Shown here piece after piece: positions 12,569 to 20,443 of a stretch of DNA of 22,406 nucleotides (position 1 is the stretch's first letter; every line of letters starts with the position of its first letter). The notes beneath the pieces were generated by a model that was given only the letters and a program-made list of their open reading frames with translations, did not search any database and was not told the origin of the DNA. The translations under genes were made by a program, and so were the position numbers. Origin of the DNA: Bacillota bacterium (GTDB lineage Bacteria > Bacillota > Clostridia > Oscillospirales > Acutalibacteraceae); the NCBI GenBank assembly GCA_023401495.1, contig JAEXDU010000003.1, positions 1-22,406 on the forward strand. The letters run 5' to 3'.

Positions 12569-13756
12569 ATGCAAATTCCCGAGATCACCTTTTCTCGCGG
12601 AACCTATTCTCTCAACCGCGATCCGAATTTTAACTTTCAGCTGAACCGCGTGATCCAGTGGGACGGCGGGCGGCTCGAGGATGTTGCCCCTATTTCAGAA
12701 AGCATCTGCACCAGCGCGGACTGGAAGCGGCAGCTGATCCGGCTGGGCGATGCAGCTCTGGCGGAAAACCGCACCAAAAATGCGATCGCCTATTACCGCA
12801 TGAGCGAGTTTTTTATGGCGGACGGCGACCCGGATAAGCTTCTTTACTACCAAAAAGCGACCTCTCTGTTTTACAAGGAGTACCAAGACTATTTCAGCAG
12901 CGGACTTGTGGAGCGCATGGAGGCTCTCTATGAGGGGGTAAAGCTCCCGATTCTGCACGTTCGCCCTGAGGGAAAGCGCCGGGATGTGATTTTGCTTCAC
13001 GGCGGGAACGACAGCTATTTTGAAGAATTGTTCTTCCCGATGCTGTACTGGGCCGGACAGGGCTTTGAGGTTTATCTGTTCGAAGGCCCGGGGCAAGGCG
13101 GCGTCGTCCGCGAGCAGGGAAAAAAATTCACTCATGAATGGGAACGTCCCGTGAAGGCTGTGCTGGACGCCATCGGGGAAAACGAAGTGACGATCGTGGG
13201 CGCTTCGCTGGGCGGAATGCTCGCTCCCCGGGCCGCAGCCTTTGAACCGCGTATCCGCCGGGTGGTGGGCTGGTCGGTCTTCCCTGATTTTCTGTATGTG
13301 GCTTTGAGTATGATGCCGAAGGCCATGCGCGGTCCGCTCCGTTTTCTTCTGCATCACAATCTGCGCGGGCCGGTCAATACCGTTATAAAACGGAAGATGG
13401 CGCGGGAACCCATCATGGATTGGGGCATCCGCCACGGAATGTATGCCTATGACGCGCCGGACCCGTTCTGTTATATCAAGAAGCTCAGTGATTATAAGAT
13501 GACCGATATCGGGCCGATGCTTTGGCAGGATATGCTGGTAATCGGTGCGAATCGGGATCATTTTATCCCTCAGTCCCTGTATTCCATGGAGCTGGACGCT
13601 TTGCCAAATGTGAAGAGCCTGACCTTCCGTGTGATGACGGAGAGCGAGGATGCCGGCAGTCACTGCAACGTGGGAAATCCGAAGCTGGTACTGGATACCG
13701 TGGCGGACTGGCTGAATGCTTTAAGCAGAAGAGACGCGGAAACCATTCCTACATAA
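12569..13756 (+). CDS. Alpha/beta hydrolase with helical N-terminal domain
   Basis: A 395-aa serine hydrolase. Counting from the ATG at 12569, the nucleophile elbow is GASLGG with Ser213; the oxyanion HGG is at 144-146; the acid is probably Asp in GANRDHFIP and the base His in AGSHCNVGNP. Before the hydrolase fold are about 120 residues of helices (AENRTKNAIAYYRMSEFFM), resembling 2,6-dihydroxypseudooxynicotine-hydrolase/FrsA-like enzymes, which cleave C-C or ester bonds. The 12569 start has GGGGTG seven bases upstream; an ATG 15 bases earlier has no ribosome site. The methyltransferase follows 15 bases later. With TetR upstream this looks like an inducible detoxification or tailoring unit; the substrate is unknown. 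Confidence 0.88.
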   Translation: MQIPEITFSRGTYSLNRDPNFNFQLNRVIQWDGGRLEDVAPISESICTSADWKRQLIRLGDAALAENRTKNAIAYYRMSEFFMADGDPDKLLYYQKATSLFYKEYQDYFSSGLVERMEALYEGVKLPILHVRPEGKRRDVILLHGGNDSYFEELFFPMLYWAGQGFEVYLFEGPGQGGVVREQGKKFTHEWERPVKAVLDAIGENEVTIVGASLGGMLAPRAAAFEPRIRRVVGWSVFPDFLYVALSMMPKAMRGPLRFLLHHNLRGPVNTVIKRKMAREPIMDWGIRHGMYAYDAPDPFCYIKKLSDYKMTDIGPMLWQDMLVIGANRDHFIPQSLYSMELDALPNVKSLTFRVMTESEDAGSHCNVGNPKLVLDTVADWLNALSRRDAETIPT

Positions 13757-13771
13757 AAAGGAGAGGAACGT

Positions 13772-14389
13772 ATGGAGGATTCAACGAACCAGGGCTTTTG
13801 GCAGCGCACGGCAAAGCTGTATGCGCCCTTTATGAAAGGCTCGGCTTCGCTTTATGACGCTATTTGTACCCATTGCCTGCCCTACCTGACCCCGGAGATG
13901 GAGGTATTGGAACTGGCCTGCGGAAGCGGTCAGTTTTCTTTTCGTCTGGCGGAAAGGGTACGAAAATGGACGGCAACGGATTTCTCTGAAAAAATGGTCT
14001 TGGAAGCGCAGAAGCGGAACGGCCCTCAAAGCCTGACCTTTGAGGTGCAGGACGCGACAAACCTGCCGTACCCCGCGGAATCCTTTGATGCAGTATTGAT
14101 CGCCAACGCCCTGCACATCATGCCGTCGCCGGACAGGGCGCTCGAAGAGATTCACCGCGTATTAAAGCCCGGCGGAATTCTGCTTGCTCCTACCTTCCTC
14201 TGGAAAACGGACATTCGGCAGCAGCTTGGCACATGGCTGATGACACTGGCCGGCTTTCGCGTATACCACAAATGGAACGTACAGGAATTCCAGAGCTATG
14301 TGGAAGCCCGCGGGTATACAGTGCTGGAGCAGAGAATGCTGGGCGGCGGCGTCCGGCCCCTGTGCTGCCTGATTGCCCGAAAGAAATAA
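13772..14389 (+). CDS. Class I SAM-dependent methyltransferase
   Basis: A 205-aa Rossmann-type methyltransferase of the Methyltransf_11/25 group. Motif I is VLELACGSGQF (45-55), Asp70 in TATDFSEKM follows the second strand and would hold the SAM ribose, DATNLPYPAESFDAVLIANA is motif II/III, and LKPGGIL (131-137) is the post-motif loop. It starts behind AAAGGAGAGGA, 15 bases after the hydrolase stop, so the two are cotranscribed. A hydrophobic stretch near 153-165 (LGTWLMTLAGFRVYH) suggests a lipid or small hydrophobic acceptor, but this is weak. The acceptor cannot be named. Confidence 0.9.
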   Translation: MEDSTNQGFWQRTAKLYAPFMKGSASLYDAICTHCLPYLTPEMEVLELACGSGQFSFRLAERVRKWTATDFSEKMVLEAQKRNGPQSLTFEVQDATNLPYPAESFDAVLIANALHIMPSPDRALEEIHRVLKPGGILLAPTFLWKTDIRQQLGTWLMTLAGFRVYHKWNVQEFQSYVEARGYTVLEQRMLGGGVRPLCCLIARKK

Positions 14390-14475
14390 TGGCCGAATGG
14401 CTGTCTCTGCAATTGTCGAAACCGGATTTCTGTTCTTCTAAAATTCACTAAAAACATAAAACTTTACGCATTTTG

Positions 14476-14504
14476 TTGAAATTGGGTATATCTGGTAATA
14501 TAAT
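14476..14504 (+). promoter_or_regulatory. Sigma-A promoter of the HD-GYP gene
   Basis: TTGAAA (14476-14481), 17 bases, TATAAT (14499-14504). It leaves a leader of about 90 bases to the start codon. Confidence 0.7.
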
Positions 14505-14599
14505 GATACTACACTCCCCAAAACATAAGCCGCTGTAACAGATGAAGAAGACGTTATTTGCTTGTATAGGAGATTTGCTCCGGATGTGAGGAGGAGAAT

Positions 14600-15727
14600 A
14601 TGGAAGCGATGCGAAACCAGATAGAACCCCTCAAAACCTCTCAATACATTCAAACCATGGAAAGGCTACTGCACGTCGTTCAGGAATTGTCCGCGGCACG
14701 CGACCTGGAGACCGTTATGGACATCGTGCGCCATTCGGTACGCGATTTAACCGGTTCCGACGGCGCAACCTTTGTGCTGCGAGACCACGATTTTTGCTAT
14801 TATGCGGAGGAGGACTCCATCTCTCCGTTATGGAAAGGCAACCGTTTCCCCATGCAGGTATGCATCAGCGGATGGGTCATGCTGAATCGAATCCCCGCAA
14901 TTATTGAGGACATCTACAGCGATCCCCGCATCCCGATCGACGTATATCGAAAAACTTACGTAAAAAGCCTTGCCATGGTGCCGATTAAAACGAATGATCC
15001 GATCGGGGCCATCGGCTGTTACTGGGCCGAAAAGCACAATGCGACGCCGGAGCAGATCAAGGTGCTGCAGGTGCTGGCAGACACAGCCGCGATCGCGATG
15101 GACAACATCCATTATCAAGGCATCATCGCCGCAAAGGCGAAACAGCTGGAGGACGCCATTGACGGCACGCTGCTGGCGATTGCCAATATGGTCGAGCAGA
15201 AGGATTTATACACTGCGGGCCACCAGAAGCGGGTTGCCCTGATCGGGCTGGCGGTTGCGGAAGAGCTGGGCTGGAGCCGGAAACGCTGCGAAAAGGTGTT
15301 TCGCGCGGGGGTCGTTCACGATATCGGGAAAATTGGAATCCCCAGCGAGCTGCTGGCGAAGCCCGCTAAGCTGACTGAAATTGAATACGCGCTGATCAAA
15401 ACGCATTCCGAGGCGGGGTACACCATCCTCAAGAATGTACCTTTGCTCTCTGAAATAGCGCAGATCATCCTGCAGCATCACGAACGCTACAACGGCAGCG
15501 GATATCCCCACGGGCTGAAACAGGACGAGATTCTTCCCGAAGCGCAGATTCTGGCCGTGGCGGACGTGTTTGAATCCATGATTTCGCACAGGCCCTACCG
15601 GCCCGCGCTGGGCATTGACGCAGCCATTGATGAACTGGTTCAAAACAAGGGGATTCTCTACCACCCGGATATTGTGGACGCCATTGTGCATCTTGTGAAG
15701 GACAAGGGGTATCAGATCCCGGAATAA
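14600..15727 (+). CDS. GAF-HD-GYP protein, probable cyclic-di-GMP phosphodiesterase
   Basis: Residues about 30-172 form a GAF sensor domain (DLETVMDIVRHSVRDLTGSD to the DTAAIAMDNI helix). A linker helix follows, then an HD-GYP domain at about 185-370. Metal and catalytic residues are present: His208 in TAGHQKRV, His240-Asp241 in VVHDIGKIGIP, His269, His293-His294 in HHERYNGSGYP with the GYP loop at 301-303, and Asp322 in VADVFESM. The usual Asp in HHERxDG is Asn298, a frequent tolerated change. It should hydrolyse cyclic-di-GMP to pGpG or GMP in the cytosol under GAF-ligand control. There is no membrane segment or receiver domain. The start follows AGGAGGAG, and the gene stands alone with its own promoter and terminator. 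Confidence 0.92.
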   Translation: MEAMRNQIEPLKTSQYIQTMERLLHVVQELSAARDLETVMDIVRHSVRDLTGSDGATFVLRDHDFCYYAEEDSISPLWKGNRFPMQVCISGWVMLNRIPAIIEDIYSDPRIPIDVYRKTYVKSLAMVPIKTNDPIGAIGCYWAEKHNATPEQIKVLQVLADTAAIAMDNIHYQGIIAAKAKQLEDAIDGTLLAIANMVEQKDLYTAGHQKRVALIGLAVAEELGWSRKRCEKVFRAGVVHDIGKIGIPSELLAKPAKLTEIEYALIKTHSEAGYTILKNVPLLSEIAQIILQHHERYNGSGYPHGLKQDEILPEAQILAVADVFESMISHRPYRPALGIDAAIDELVQNKGILYHPDIVDAIVHLVKDKGYQIPE

Positions 15728-15833
15728 GCGACTTGGCCGCCAAAGTCCACGTCTGTAAAAACCGCAGAACAAGGTTCGCTCTCACAGCATCCGGCTCTCT
15801 TTGCCTTGCCCGCTCTATCCCGAAATCAGATAG

Positions 15834-15884
15834 AAAAAGCCCCGCCGACCAGCATCATCTCAGCTGGTTGAGCGGGGCTTTTTT
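15834..15884. terminator. Bidirectional terminator between HD-GYP and L,D-transpeptidase genes
   Basis: AAAAAGCCCCGC (15834-15845) pairs with GCGGGGCTTTTT (15872-15883), with an inner ACCAGC/GCTGGT arm (15848-15853 and 15863-15868). U-tracts occur on both strands. It serves both converging genes; the rest of 15728-15958 shows nothing else. Confidence 0.88.
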
Positions 15885-15958
15885 ATTTGCTTTCATAAAA
15901 GCATTCGAACTTTCAAATAGAGGACAATCCCTTTCTATCGGGTAAGCGTGTCCAAAAA

Positions 15959-16702
15959 TCAGTTGATCCAGATCGTGGTTTTGCGAGGAACGGTCCGATA
16001 AAACCACTGGGCCTCTGCAACCGCAATCCGCACGCACCCGTGTGAAGCGCGCTTGCCGACGGTATAATCAGAAACCTTGTTATGTAAATACGGCAAAGAA
16101 TGAATCATATAATCCCCATAGTAAGACACATAGTACTTTGCGCCCTCCCGGTTATAGGAGCCAAAGGATTCCCCATAGCTCATCGGGGTAAACGTGCCGC
16201 GCAGTGTCGGGGTTACGTTCTTGCCGGTGGCGCAGGAAATCGATTTGACGAGCTTCCAGTTTTTCTGGCTGCCGGTGAACACATTGAGCAGCTGACGGTC
16301 GATGTCTACCCACACAAAGTAGCCCGAACCGCTTGAAAAGCCCATCTGGTTCACATAATACACAAGCTCCTCATCGGTAAGCCTGTCCGTATTCGTTTCC
16401 GGATCCGGCGGAATGGAGAGCGATGTTCCTTTGACCCACGCCGTCCGTTTCCCGATCTTCACCAGATACTTCTGCCCGCCGTCGATATCCCGAAGGATTT
16501 CGACCTGGGCTCCGGCCCAAACCTCGTTATCTTTTGTTTTCATCGTTCCATATATCATTGACGGCTTCACCAGCGACATGACGTCGCGTGTTGGAACGAA
16601 CGCACCTTTTGCTGTGTCCGCATAGGAAAAGGGAGCGGTCAGAATGGCCAGCAGAAGAATCACCGTACACAAGAGTGCTTTTGTTCCTTTTCTTTGCTTC
16701 AT
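15959..16702 (-). CDS. Secreted L,D-transpeptidase (YkuD fold)
   Basis: From the ATG at 16702 (AAAGGGG five bases before; an earlier frame start at 16735 lacks this) the 247-aa product has a Lys/Arg start and a hydrophobic helix ending at SYA near residue 28, a signal peptide. Residues about 40-100 look like an SH3-type wall-binding domain (VWAGAQVEILRD, TAWVKGTSLS). The YkuD catalytic domain follows, with YMIHSLPYL and SHGCVRI; Cys223 is the nucleophile and His221 its partner. It makes 3-3 peptidoglycan cross-links or anchors proteins at the cell surface. The sequence after the signal is complete. Its promoter and a terminator on each side make it a single-gene unit. Confidence 0.93.
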   Translation of the reverse strand: MKQRKGTKALLCTVILLLAILTAPFSYADTAKGAFVPTRDVMSLVKPSMIYGTMKTKDNEVWAGAQVEILRDIDGGQKYLVKIGKRTAWVKGTSLSIPPDPETNTDRLTDEELVYYVNQMGFSSGSGYFVWVDIDRQLLNVFTGSQKNWKLVKSISCATGKNVTPTLRGTFTPMSYGESFGSYNREGAKYYVSYYGDYMIHSLPYLHNKVSDYTVGKRASHGCVRIAVAEAQWFYRTVPRKTTIWIN

Positions 16703-16777
16703 AAAATCCCCTTTCCTCGTCGCCTGCAGAAGCATGAAGTTTTCCGGGCGCTGATCCCGCCCTTTCTTATTATTTTT

Positions 16778-16806
16778 ATTCTACCGGAAAGGGCTGACAA
16801 AGTAAA
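16778..16806 (-). promoter_or_regulatory. Sigma-A promoter of the L,D-transpeptidase gene
   Basis: On the minus strand TTTACT (16806-16801), 17 bases, TAGAAT (16783-16778). Matches are four and five of six. Confidence 0.5.
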
Positions 16807-16822
16807 GAAGGGAAAATAACAG

Positions 16823-16851
16823 AAAGAGCCGATCGAAAAGATCGGCTCTTT
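16823..16851 (-). terminator. Terminator of the export operon
   Basis: AAAGAGCCGATC (16823-16834) pairs perfectly with GATCGGCTCTTT (16840-16851), 12 bp with a GAAAA/TTTTC loop. It starts one base after the stop codon of the Ig-like gene (minus strand) and is followed by TCTGTTATTTT. Confidence 0.88.
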
Positions 16852-16852
16852 C

Positions 16853-17488
16853 TTATGTCACCAGCACCCCAATGCTGGCGCAGTATTTATCTGTTGGGTC
16901 TACCGCATAAATGGTCGCCGTCCCCGGGCTGACCGCGATGATTTCGCCCGTATTGCTCGTCACCTGCGCGACCGCCTCGTTGGAGGAAACCCAGAGCAGC
17001 GTATTGGCCGCAACGGAAATGCCGTTTTTCTGAATTCCAGAGACAGTGCTCGTCATCCCTTTCTGAATCGAAATCGGAACCGTGCTGGCAAAGGTAAGGC
17101 CGATTTTCGATGCGTCAATGCTCGTGGAGCCCTGTGACTGGCCCGAAACCGTGATCGGAACCGACACACTGATCCAGCCGGACTCCACGCTGGTCTGGTA
17201 CCAATAACTGACCGCTGTCTCTCCTTCAGAAATAGCCGAAATCACCACGCGATTCTGGCTGTCGATGGAAGCCACCGCGATGCTCTGGTCGCCGGTCTCC
17301 AGGTTCAGAATACCGGAATAAACATCACTGATGTAGCTTGTGTTCTCCGGCAGTGTGACTCTGGCCAGCGTCTTTACTGCCGACGCCTGCTCTGAGCTGG
17401 CCAGCGCGGGCGACGAAATGCCGGCCGCCAATAGTATAGCGCTTGCCAGGCACAGAAGGTTTTTCCAATGGAATTTCTTGATTTTCAT
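16853..17488 (-). CDS. Secreted protein with BIG2-type Ig-like domain
   Basis: The ATG at 17488 (AAAGGAGA five bases before) gives 211 aa. Residues 1-31 are a signal peptide (MKIKKFHWKNLLCLASAILL, ending ALA). The region to about 120 is a first beta-rich domain (SYISDVYSGILNLETGDQS, AISEGETAVSYWY). The end is a clear BIG2 domain: LLWVSSNEAVAQVTSNTGEI followed by IAVSPGTATIYAV. There is no sortase motif or membrane anchor, so it is probably released or wall-associated. The gene overlaps the ATPase gene by 164 bases in a different frame. As last gene of the exporter operon it may be a surface partner or accessory, but relation to the exported substrate is unproven. Confidence 0.85.
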   Translation of the reverse strand: MKIKKFHWKNLLCLASAILLAAGISSPALASSEQASAVKTLARVTLPENTSYISDVYSGILNLETGDQSIAVASIDSQNRVVISAISEGETAVSYWYQTSVESGWISVSVPITVSGQSQGSTSIDASKIGLTFASTVPISIQKGMTSTVSGIQKNGISVAANTLLWVSSNEAVAQVTSNTGEIIAVSPGTATIYAVDPTDKYCASIGVLVT

Positions 17489-18227
17489 CAGATTCTCCTT
17501 TCTGAACAGGTGCTTCGGCGGGAAGTTCTTTTTCCCCCGCCTGCTCTTCCTGTCCGTCCTCATACAATTCTCCGTCAATGATATGAACAATCCGTTTGGC
17601 ATGCTGCGCAACGCTCAAATCGTGCGTGATCATCACGATGGTATTCCCCATGGAATTCAGTTCGCCGAATAATTTAAGCACCTCCTGGCCGGTCGCACGG
17701 TCCAGCGCGCCGGTGGGCTCGTCGGCCAAAAGAAGCTCCGGGGTTCCCACCAGCGCGCGGGCAATCGCGGCACGCTGCTGCTGGCCGCCCGAAAGCTCGT
17801 TTGGCTTATGCCCCACCCGGTCGTTCATCCCCAACATATTCAGCTTCTCCATCGAAAGCTCTTCCGCCTGTTTTCGGGGAATGCCGCGAATCAGCAGGGG
17901 CATCATGGTGTTAAGCAGAACCGAGTATTTTTGAATCAGGTGGTATTTCTGAAAAATAAATCCGATTTTCTCGTTGCGCAGCCTTGTGAGCTGAGCGTCG
18001 TTGAGCTGGCCGACCGCGCACCCTGTCAGGCAATATTCCCCTTCCTGAAAGCGGTCCATGCAGCCGATCACATTCATTAGGGTGCTTTTTCCGGAACCGG
18101 ACGGGCCAAGAATCGCCAGGTAATCCCCGTTCATGACCTCGAGAGAAATGTTCTTGAGCACCCTCAGCTCGCTTTCTCCCTGATGATAGCTCTTGCTCAG
18201 GTTTTCAATTTTTATGATTGGCTCCAA
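17325..18227 (-). CDS. MacB-type ABC transporter ATPase with extended overlapping tail
   Basis: Residues 1-225 are a typical LolD/MacB-class ATPase: Walker A GPSGSGKST, Q-loop IFQKYHLI, signature LSGGQQQRAAIARAL, Walker B LLLADEPTGALD and H-loop MITHD. It powers the permease two genes upstream. The remaining 75 residues are a hydrophilic, Glu-rich tail (GQEEQAGEKELPAEAPVQKG) ending in basic sequence that overlaps the signal-peptide coding part of the next gene for 164 bases out of frame. The usual family length is about 225-240 aa. In the third frame TGATGA sits exactly at the next start codon, so the ancestral stop may have been there and been lost by an indel. The start is 21 bases after the lipoprotein gene. 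Confidence 0.9.
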   Translation of the reverse strand: MEPIIKIENLSKSYHQGESELRVLKNISLEVMNGDYLAILGPSGSGKSTLMNVIGCMDRFQEGEYCLTGCAVGQLNDAQLTRLRNEKIGFIFQKYHLIQKYSVLLNTMMPLLIRGIPRKQAEELSMEKLNMLGMNDRVGHKPNELSGGQQQRAAIARALVGTPELLLADEPTGALDRATGQEVLKLFGELNSMGNTIVMITHDLSVAQHAKRIVHIIDGELYEDGQEEQAGEKELPAEAPVQKGESDENQEIPLEKPSVPGKRYTIGGRHFVARAGQLRAGVGSKDAGQSHTAGEHKLHQ

Positions 18228-18248
18228 ACCGTCACCCCCGGCTGTATG

Positions 18249-19034
18249 TTAATTGGAGAGCACCCGAACCGCGGTAATGGTCTGCGTGCCGTCGCTCCCG
18301 GTTTTTTCTGTGATCTGCAGAATCATCCCGACCGTGATGCTGGAATAGTCTTTGCCGGAGCTGGTTCTGCTCGCGGACTGCGCGGCGCTCCCCTGCCTTG
18401 TGCCGGAGGAGGACTGCCTGCTCTGCGACGCGCCGCTTTGTGCGGGCATACCGCCGCCATTCCCTGTGTTGCCTCCGTTCTCCCAGTTACCGCCATTTCC
18501 TCCGGGCATTCCTCCGCCCATACCGGAACCGGAAAGTGTAAGCCCGACCGGGATCAAAACCGTTTTGGTTTCACCCGTGAGAGTGATCGAGACCTCTCGG
18601 CTGGCTCTCTTTTCTCCCGAAGTGGACTGTGACGAGCCGGAAGCCGCTCCTGATTCAGCGGGCGGTATCATCTCGGAAGTCAATCCGGATTCATTGGGAC
18701 CACCGCGCTCGGGCCGGCTGCCGGTCGGGGCGGAGCCGGTCCCGGACGGAGCAGAGCCGGTCCCCGAAGCGTTCTCGTCCCGTTTCATACGCTCTCCGCC
18801 GCCGGGCATACCGCCCTCTACCGTACCAAGCTCCAGCGTAACCTGGTTGCCCGTGATCGCCGTCACCTTACCGGCATAAACGGTTTCCCCGTCGGAAGAG
18901 GAAGAGGTTTGCGCCCCGCCGGACGAATCCTTCGCCTCTGAATTGCCGGTGTTCCCCGCGCACCCGGCCAGAGCAGCCGCAAACACCGTAAGCGCAAGAG
19001 CGCCAGCCAAAACCGCTTTTGATTGTTTTACCAT
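18249..19034 (-). CDS. Gly/Ser-rich lipoprotein of the export operon
   Basis: A 261-aa protein with a lipobox LAGC, Cys25 being the lipidation site after a hydrophobic signal; it starts behind AAAGGAGGAG. A short beta segment (TVYAGKVTAITGNQVTLELG) comes first, then low-complexity Gly/Ser/Pro sequence containing GGMPGGGERMKRDE and GMGGGMPGGNGG, and near the end ITVGMILQITEKTG. The GGMPGGG-type motif also occurs in the permease encoded directly upstream. No enzymatic domain is seen. It is likely an outer-face accessory of the ABC complex, perhaps a substrate-binding or stabilising subunit. A DUF5666-like OB-type fold around the beta segments is possible but not demonstrated. The mature protein is largely disordered. 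Confidence 0.75.
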   Translation of the reverse strand: MVKQSKAVLAGALALTVFAAALAGCAGNTGNSEAKDSSGGAQTSSSSDGETVYAGKVTAITGNQVTLELGTVEGGMPGGGERMKRDENASGTGSAPSGTGSAPTGSRPERGGPNESGLTSEMIPPAESGAASGSSQSTSGEKRASREVSITLTGETKTVLIPVGLTLSGSGMGGGMPGGNGGNWENGGNTGNGGGMPAQSGASQSRQSSSGTRQGSAAQSASRTSSGKDYSSITVGMILQITEKTGSDGTQTITAVRVLSN

Positions 19035-19049
19035 GATGATCTCCTCCTT

Positions 19050-20420
19050 TTATTCCTGAGAAAGCGCTTCAATCGGCATTAAGGATGCAGCCTTCCATGC
19101 CGGATAAAAGCCGAAAACCGTACCTGTAACGACCGCAAACAGCATGGAGTATACTCCGCTGACAGCCAGCGGCTCGATGGTCATTCCGGTCAGGCGCAGC
19201 AGAGGAACCATTAAAAATCCCAGTACAACGCCAACCACACCGCCGAACACGCTGATGAAATTCGCTTCGGAAAGGAACTGGAGCAAAATTTCACGCTTGG
19301 AGCATCCCAGAGCTTTCAGAATCCCGATTTCCTGCGTGCGCTCCTTTACGGAGACAAACAGCACGTTCATAATGCCGATGCCGCCGACCAAAAACACGAT
19401 GCACGCGACCGCAACCAACAGCATCGACAGCGTATTCGCGGAAGCCGTGGCGGCCTCCATACTGCTGCCGGCATCGGTTATTTTAAAGTTCGCGTTTTCG
19501 TGGTCTTCCTGCAGCACGGTGTTGATGTTCGCCATCACATCCGAAACATCGTTCACATCTTCCGCAATCGCCGTGATTTCGGGGCTTGCGTCATTGCCGA
19601 ATACATACTTTACCGCAGTGGAATAGGGAATGAAAATGGAGTCATCCGGACTTGTGCCGGACGAAACCGTGCCCATCGAGCTGAGCACACCGACGATTTC
19701 ATACGTCTTTCCCTCCAGCGCGATGCTCTCGCCATAGGCGGCATAAGCGCTGCCGTAAATTTCCTGCGCTTTGGTATAGCCGATCACGGCAATCTTTGAT
19801 TTATCCGTTTCATCATCATCCGTAATAAAACTGCCCTGCAGCAGCTCCAGATTGGTAATTTCCTGGTAATTGGAAAGAACGCCGACAACGGTCTCGTCTG
19901 TTTCTTCGGTGAGATTTCCGCCCTCGGCGGATGCCGTGCCGCTCGCGTAAATGGTGAGCATCGAAATCCCCGGAACCAGGTCTGAAATATTTTGTAAGTC
20001 TTCCTCAGACAGCTTCACGCTCTGCCTGCCTCCGCCCACGCTTCCGCCGGAAAAGCCACCGGTTCCTCCGCCGATACGGACACTGCCGCCACCACCGCCT
20101 CTGACAGTAAATCCCCCGCCGCCGGGCATGGTGCCGCCACCTGGCATTGTACCGCCTCCACCGCCAGGCATCCCGCCGCCGGGAAAGCCACCCATCATCT
20201 GATCCTGCATATCGGCCTGCGTGCTGACGGCAACGTTAATGGAGCCCGCGTTCAGATTCTTAAATTGATTCTGAACATCCACTTCGCCGCCGTGGCCAAT
20301 GGCAATTACCAGCACAATGGTGGCGGAGCCAACGATAATCCCCAGTGAGGTCAGCATTACCTTAAACTTGCTTTCCATGATGTTAATCCACACCAGACGG
20401 AGGATTTCTGAAAAACGCAT
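19050..20420 (-). CDS. MacB-like ABC permease with Gly/Met/Pro-rich extracytoplasmic insert
   Basis: The first membrane helix is LTSLGIIVGSATIVLVIAIG; then comes a long extracytoplasmic MacB-PCD domain (NLELLQGSFITDDDE, YEIVGVLSSMGTVS), and three final helices with the FtsX-type VKERTQEIGILKALGCSKRE loop. Residues about 77-131 are a low-complexity insert with GGMPGGG, MPGGGTMPGGG and IGGGTGG. The family start MRFSEILRLVW at 20420 has AGGA nine bases upstream. A longer in-frame start at 20447 gives 465 aa and a four-base ATGA overlap with the preceding gene, and cannot be excluded. It is the second gene of the exporter operon and partners the ATPase and the fusion protein. Function: tripartite-like efflux or export of peptides or small toxic compounds; the substrate is unknown. 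Confidence 0.9.
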   Translation of the reverse strand: MRFSEILRLVWINIMESKFKVMLTSLGIIVGSATIVLVIAIGHGGEVDVQNQFKNLNAGSINVAVSTQADMQDQMMGGFPGGGMPGGGGGTMPGGGTMPGGGGFTVRGGGGGSVRIGGGTGGFSGGSVGGGRQSVKLSEEDLQNISDLVPGISMLTIYASGTASAEGGNLTEETDETVVGVLSNYQEITNLELLQGSFITDDDETDKSKIAVIGYTKAQEIYGSAYAAYGESIALEGKTYEIVGVLSSMGTVSSGTSPDDSIFIPYSTAVKYVFGNDASPEITAIAEDVNDVSDVMANINTVLQEDHENANFKITDAGSSMEAATASANTLSMLLVAVACIVFLVGGIGIMNVLFVSVKERTQEIGILKALGCSKREILLQFLSEANFISVFGGVVGVVLGFLMVPLLRLTGMTIEPLAVSGVYSMLFAVVTGTVFGFYPAWKAASLMPIEALSQE

Positions 20421-20443
20421 TCCGCCCTTTCCTGCTTCCCGGC

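Noticed and set aside
12695..13663. Long minus-strand open frame (322 aa) opposite the alpha/beta hydrolase
   Set aside because: The plus strand holds a complete serine hydrolase with nucleophile elbow, Asp and His, and a ribosome site. The antisense translation has no recognisable pattern.
14640..15120. Possible response-regulator domain ahead of HD-GYP
   Set aside because: There is no Asp phosphorylation site or Lys of a receiver fold; the alpha-beta layout is that of a GAF domain.
18352..18879. Plus-strand Pro-rich open frame (175 aa) opposite the lipoprotein
   Set aside because: The Pro repeats are the complement of Gly codons in the lipoprotein. No ribosome site is present and the lipoprotein has a clear lipobox.
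20040..20200. Possible CRISPR-like or tandem DNA repeat (CCGCCGGGCAT units)
   Set aside because: The units are irregular, in frame and encode the MPGGG repeats of the permease. There are no uniform spacers.
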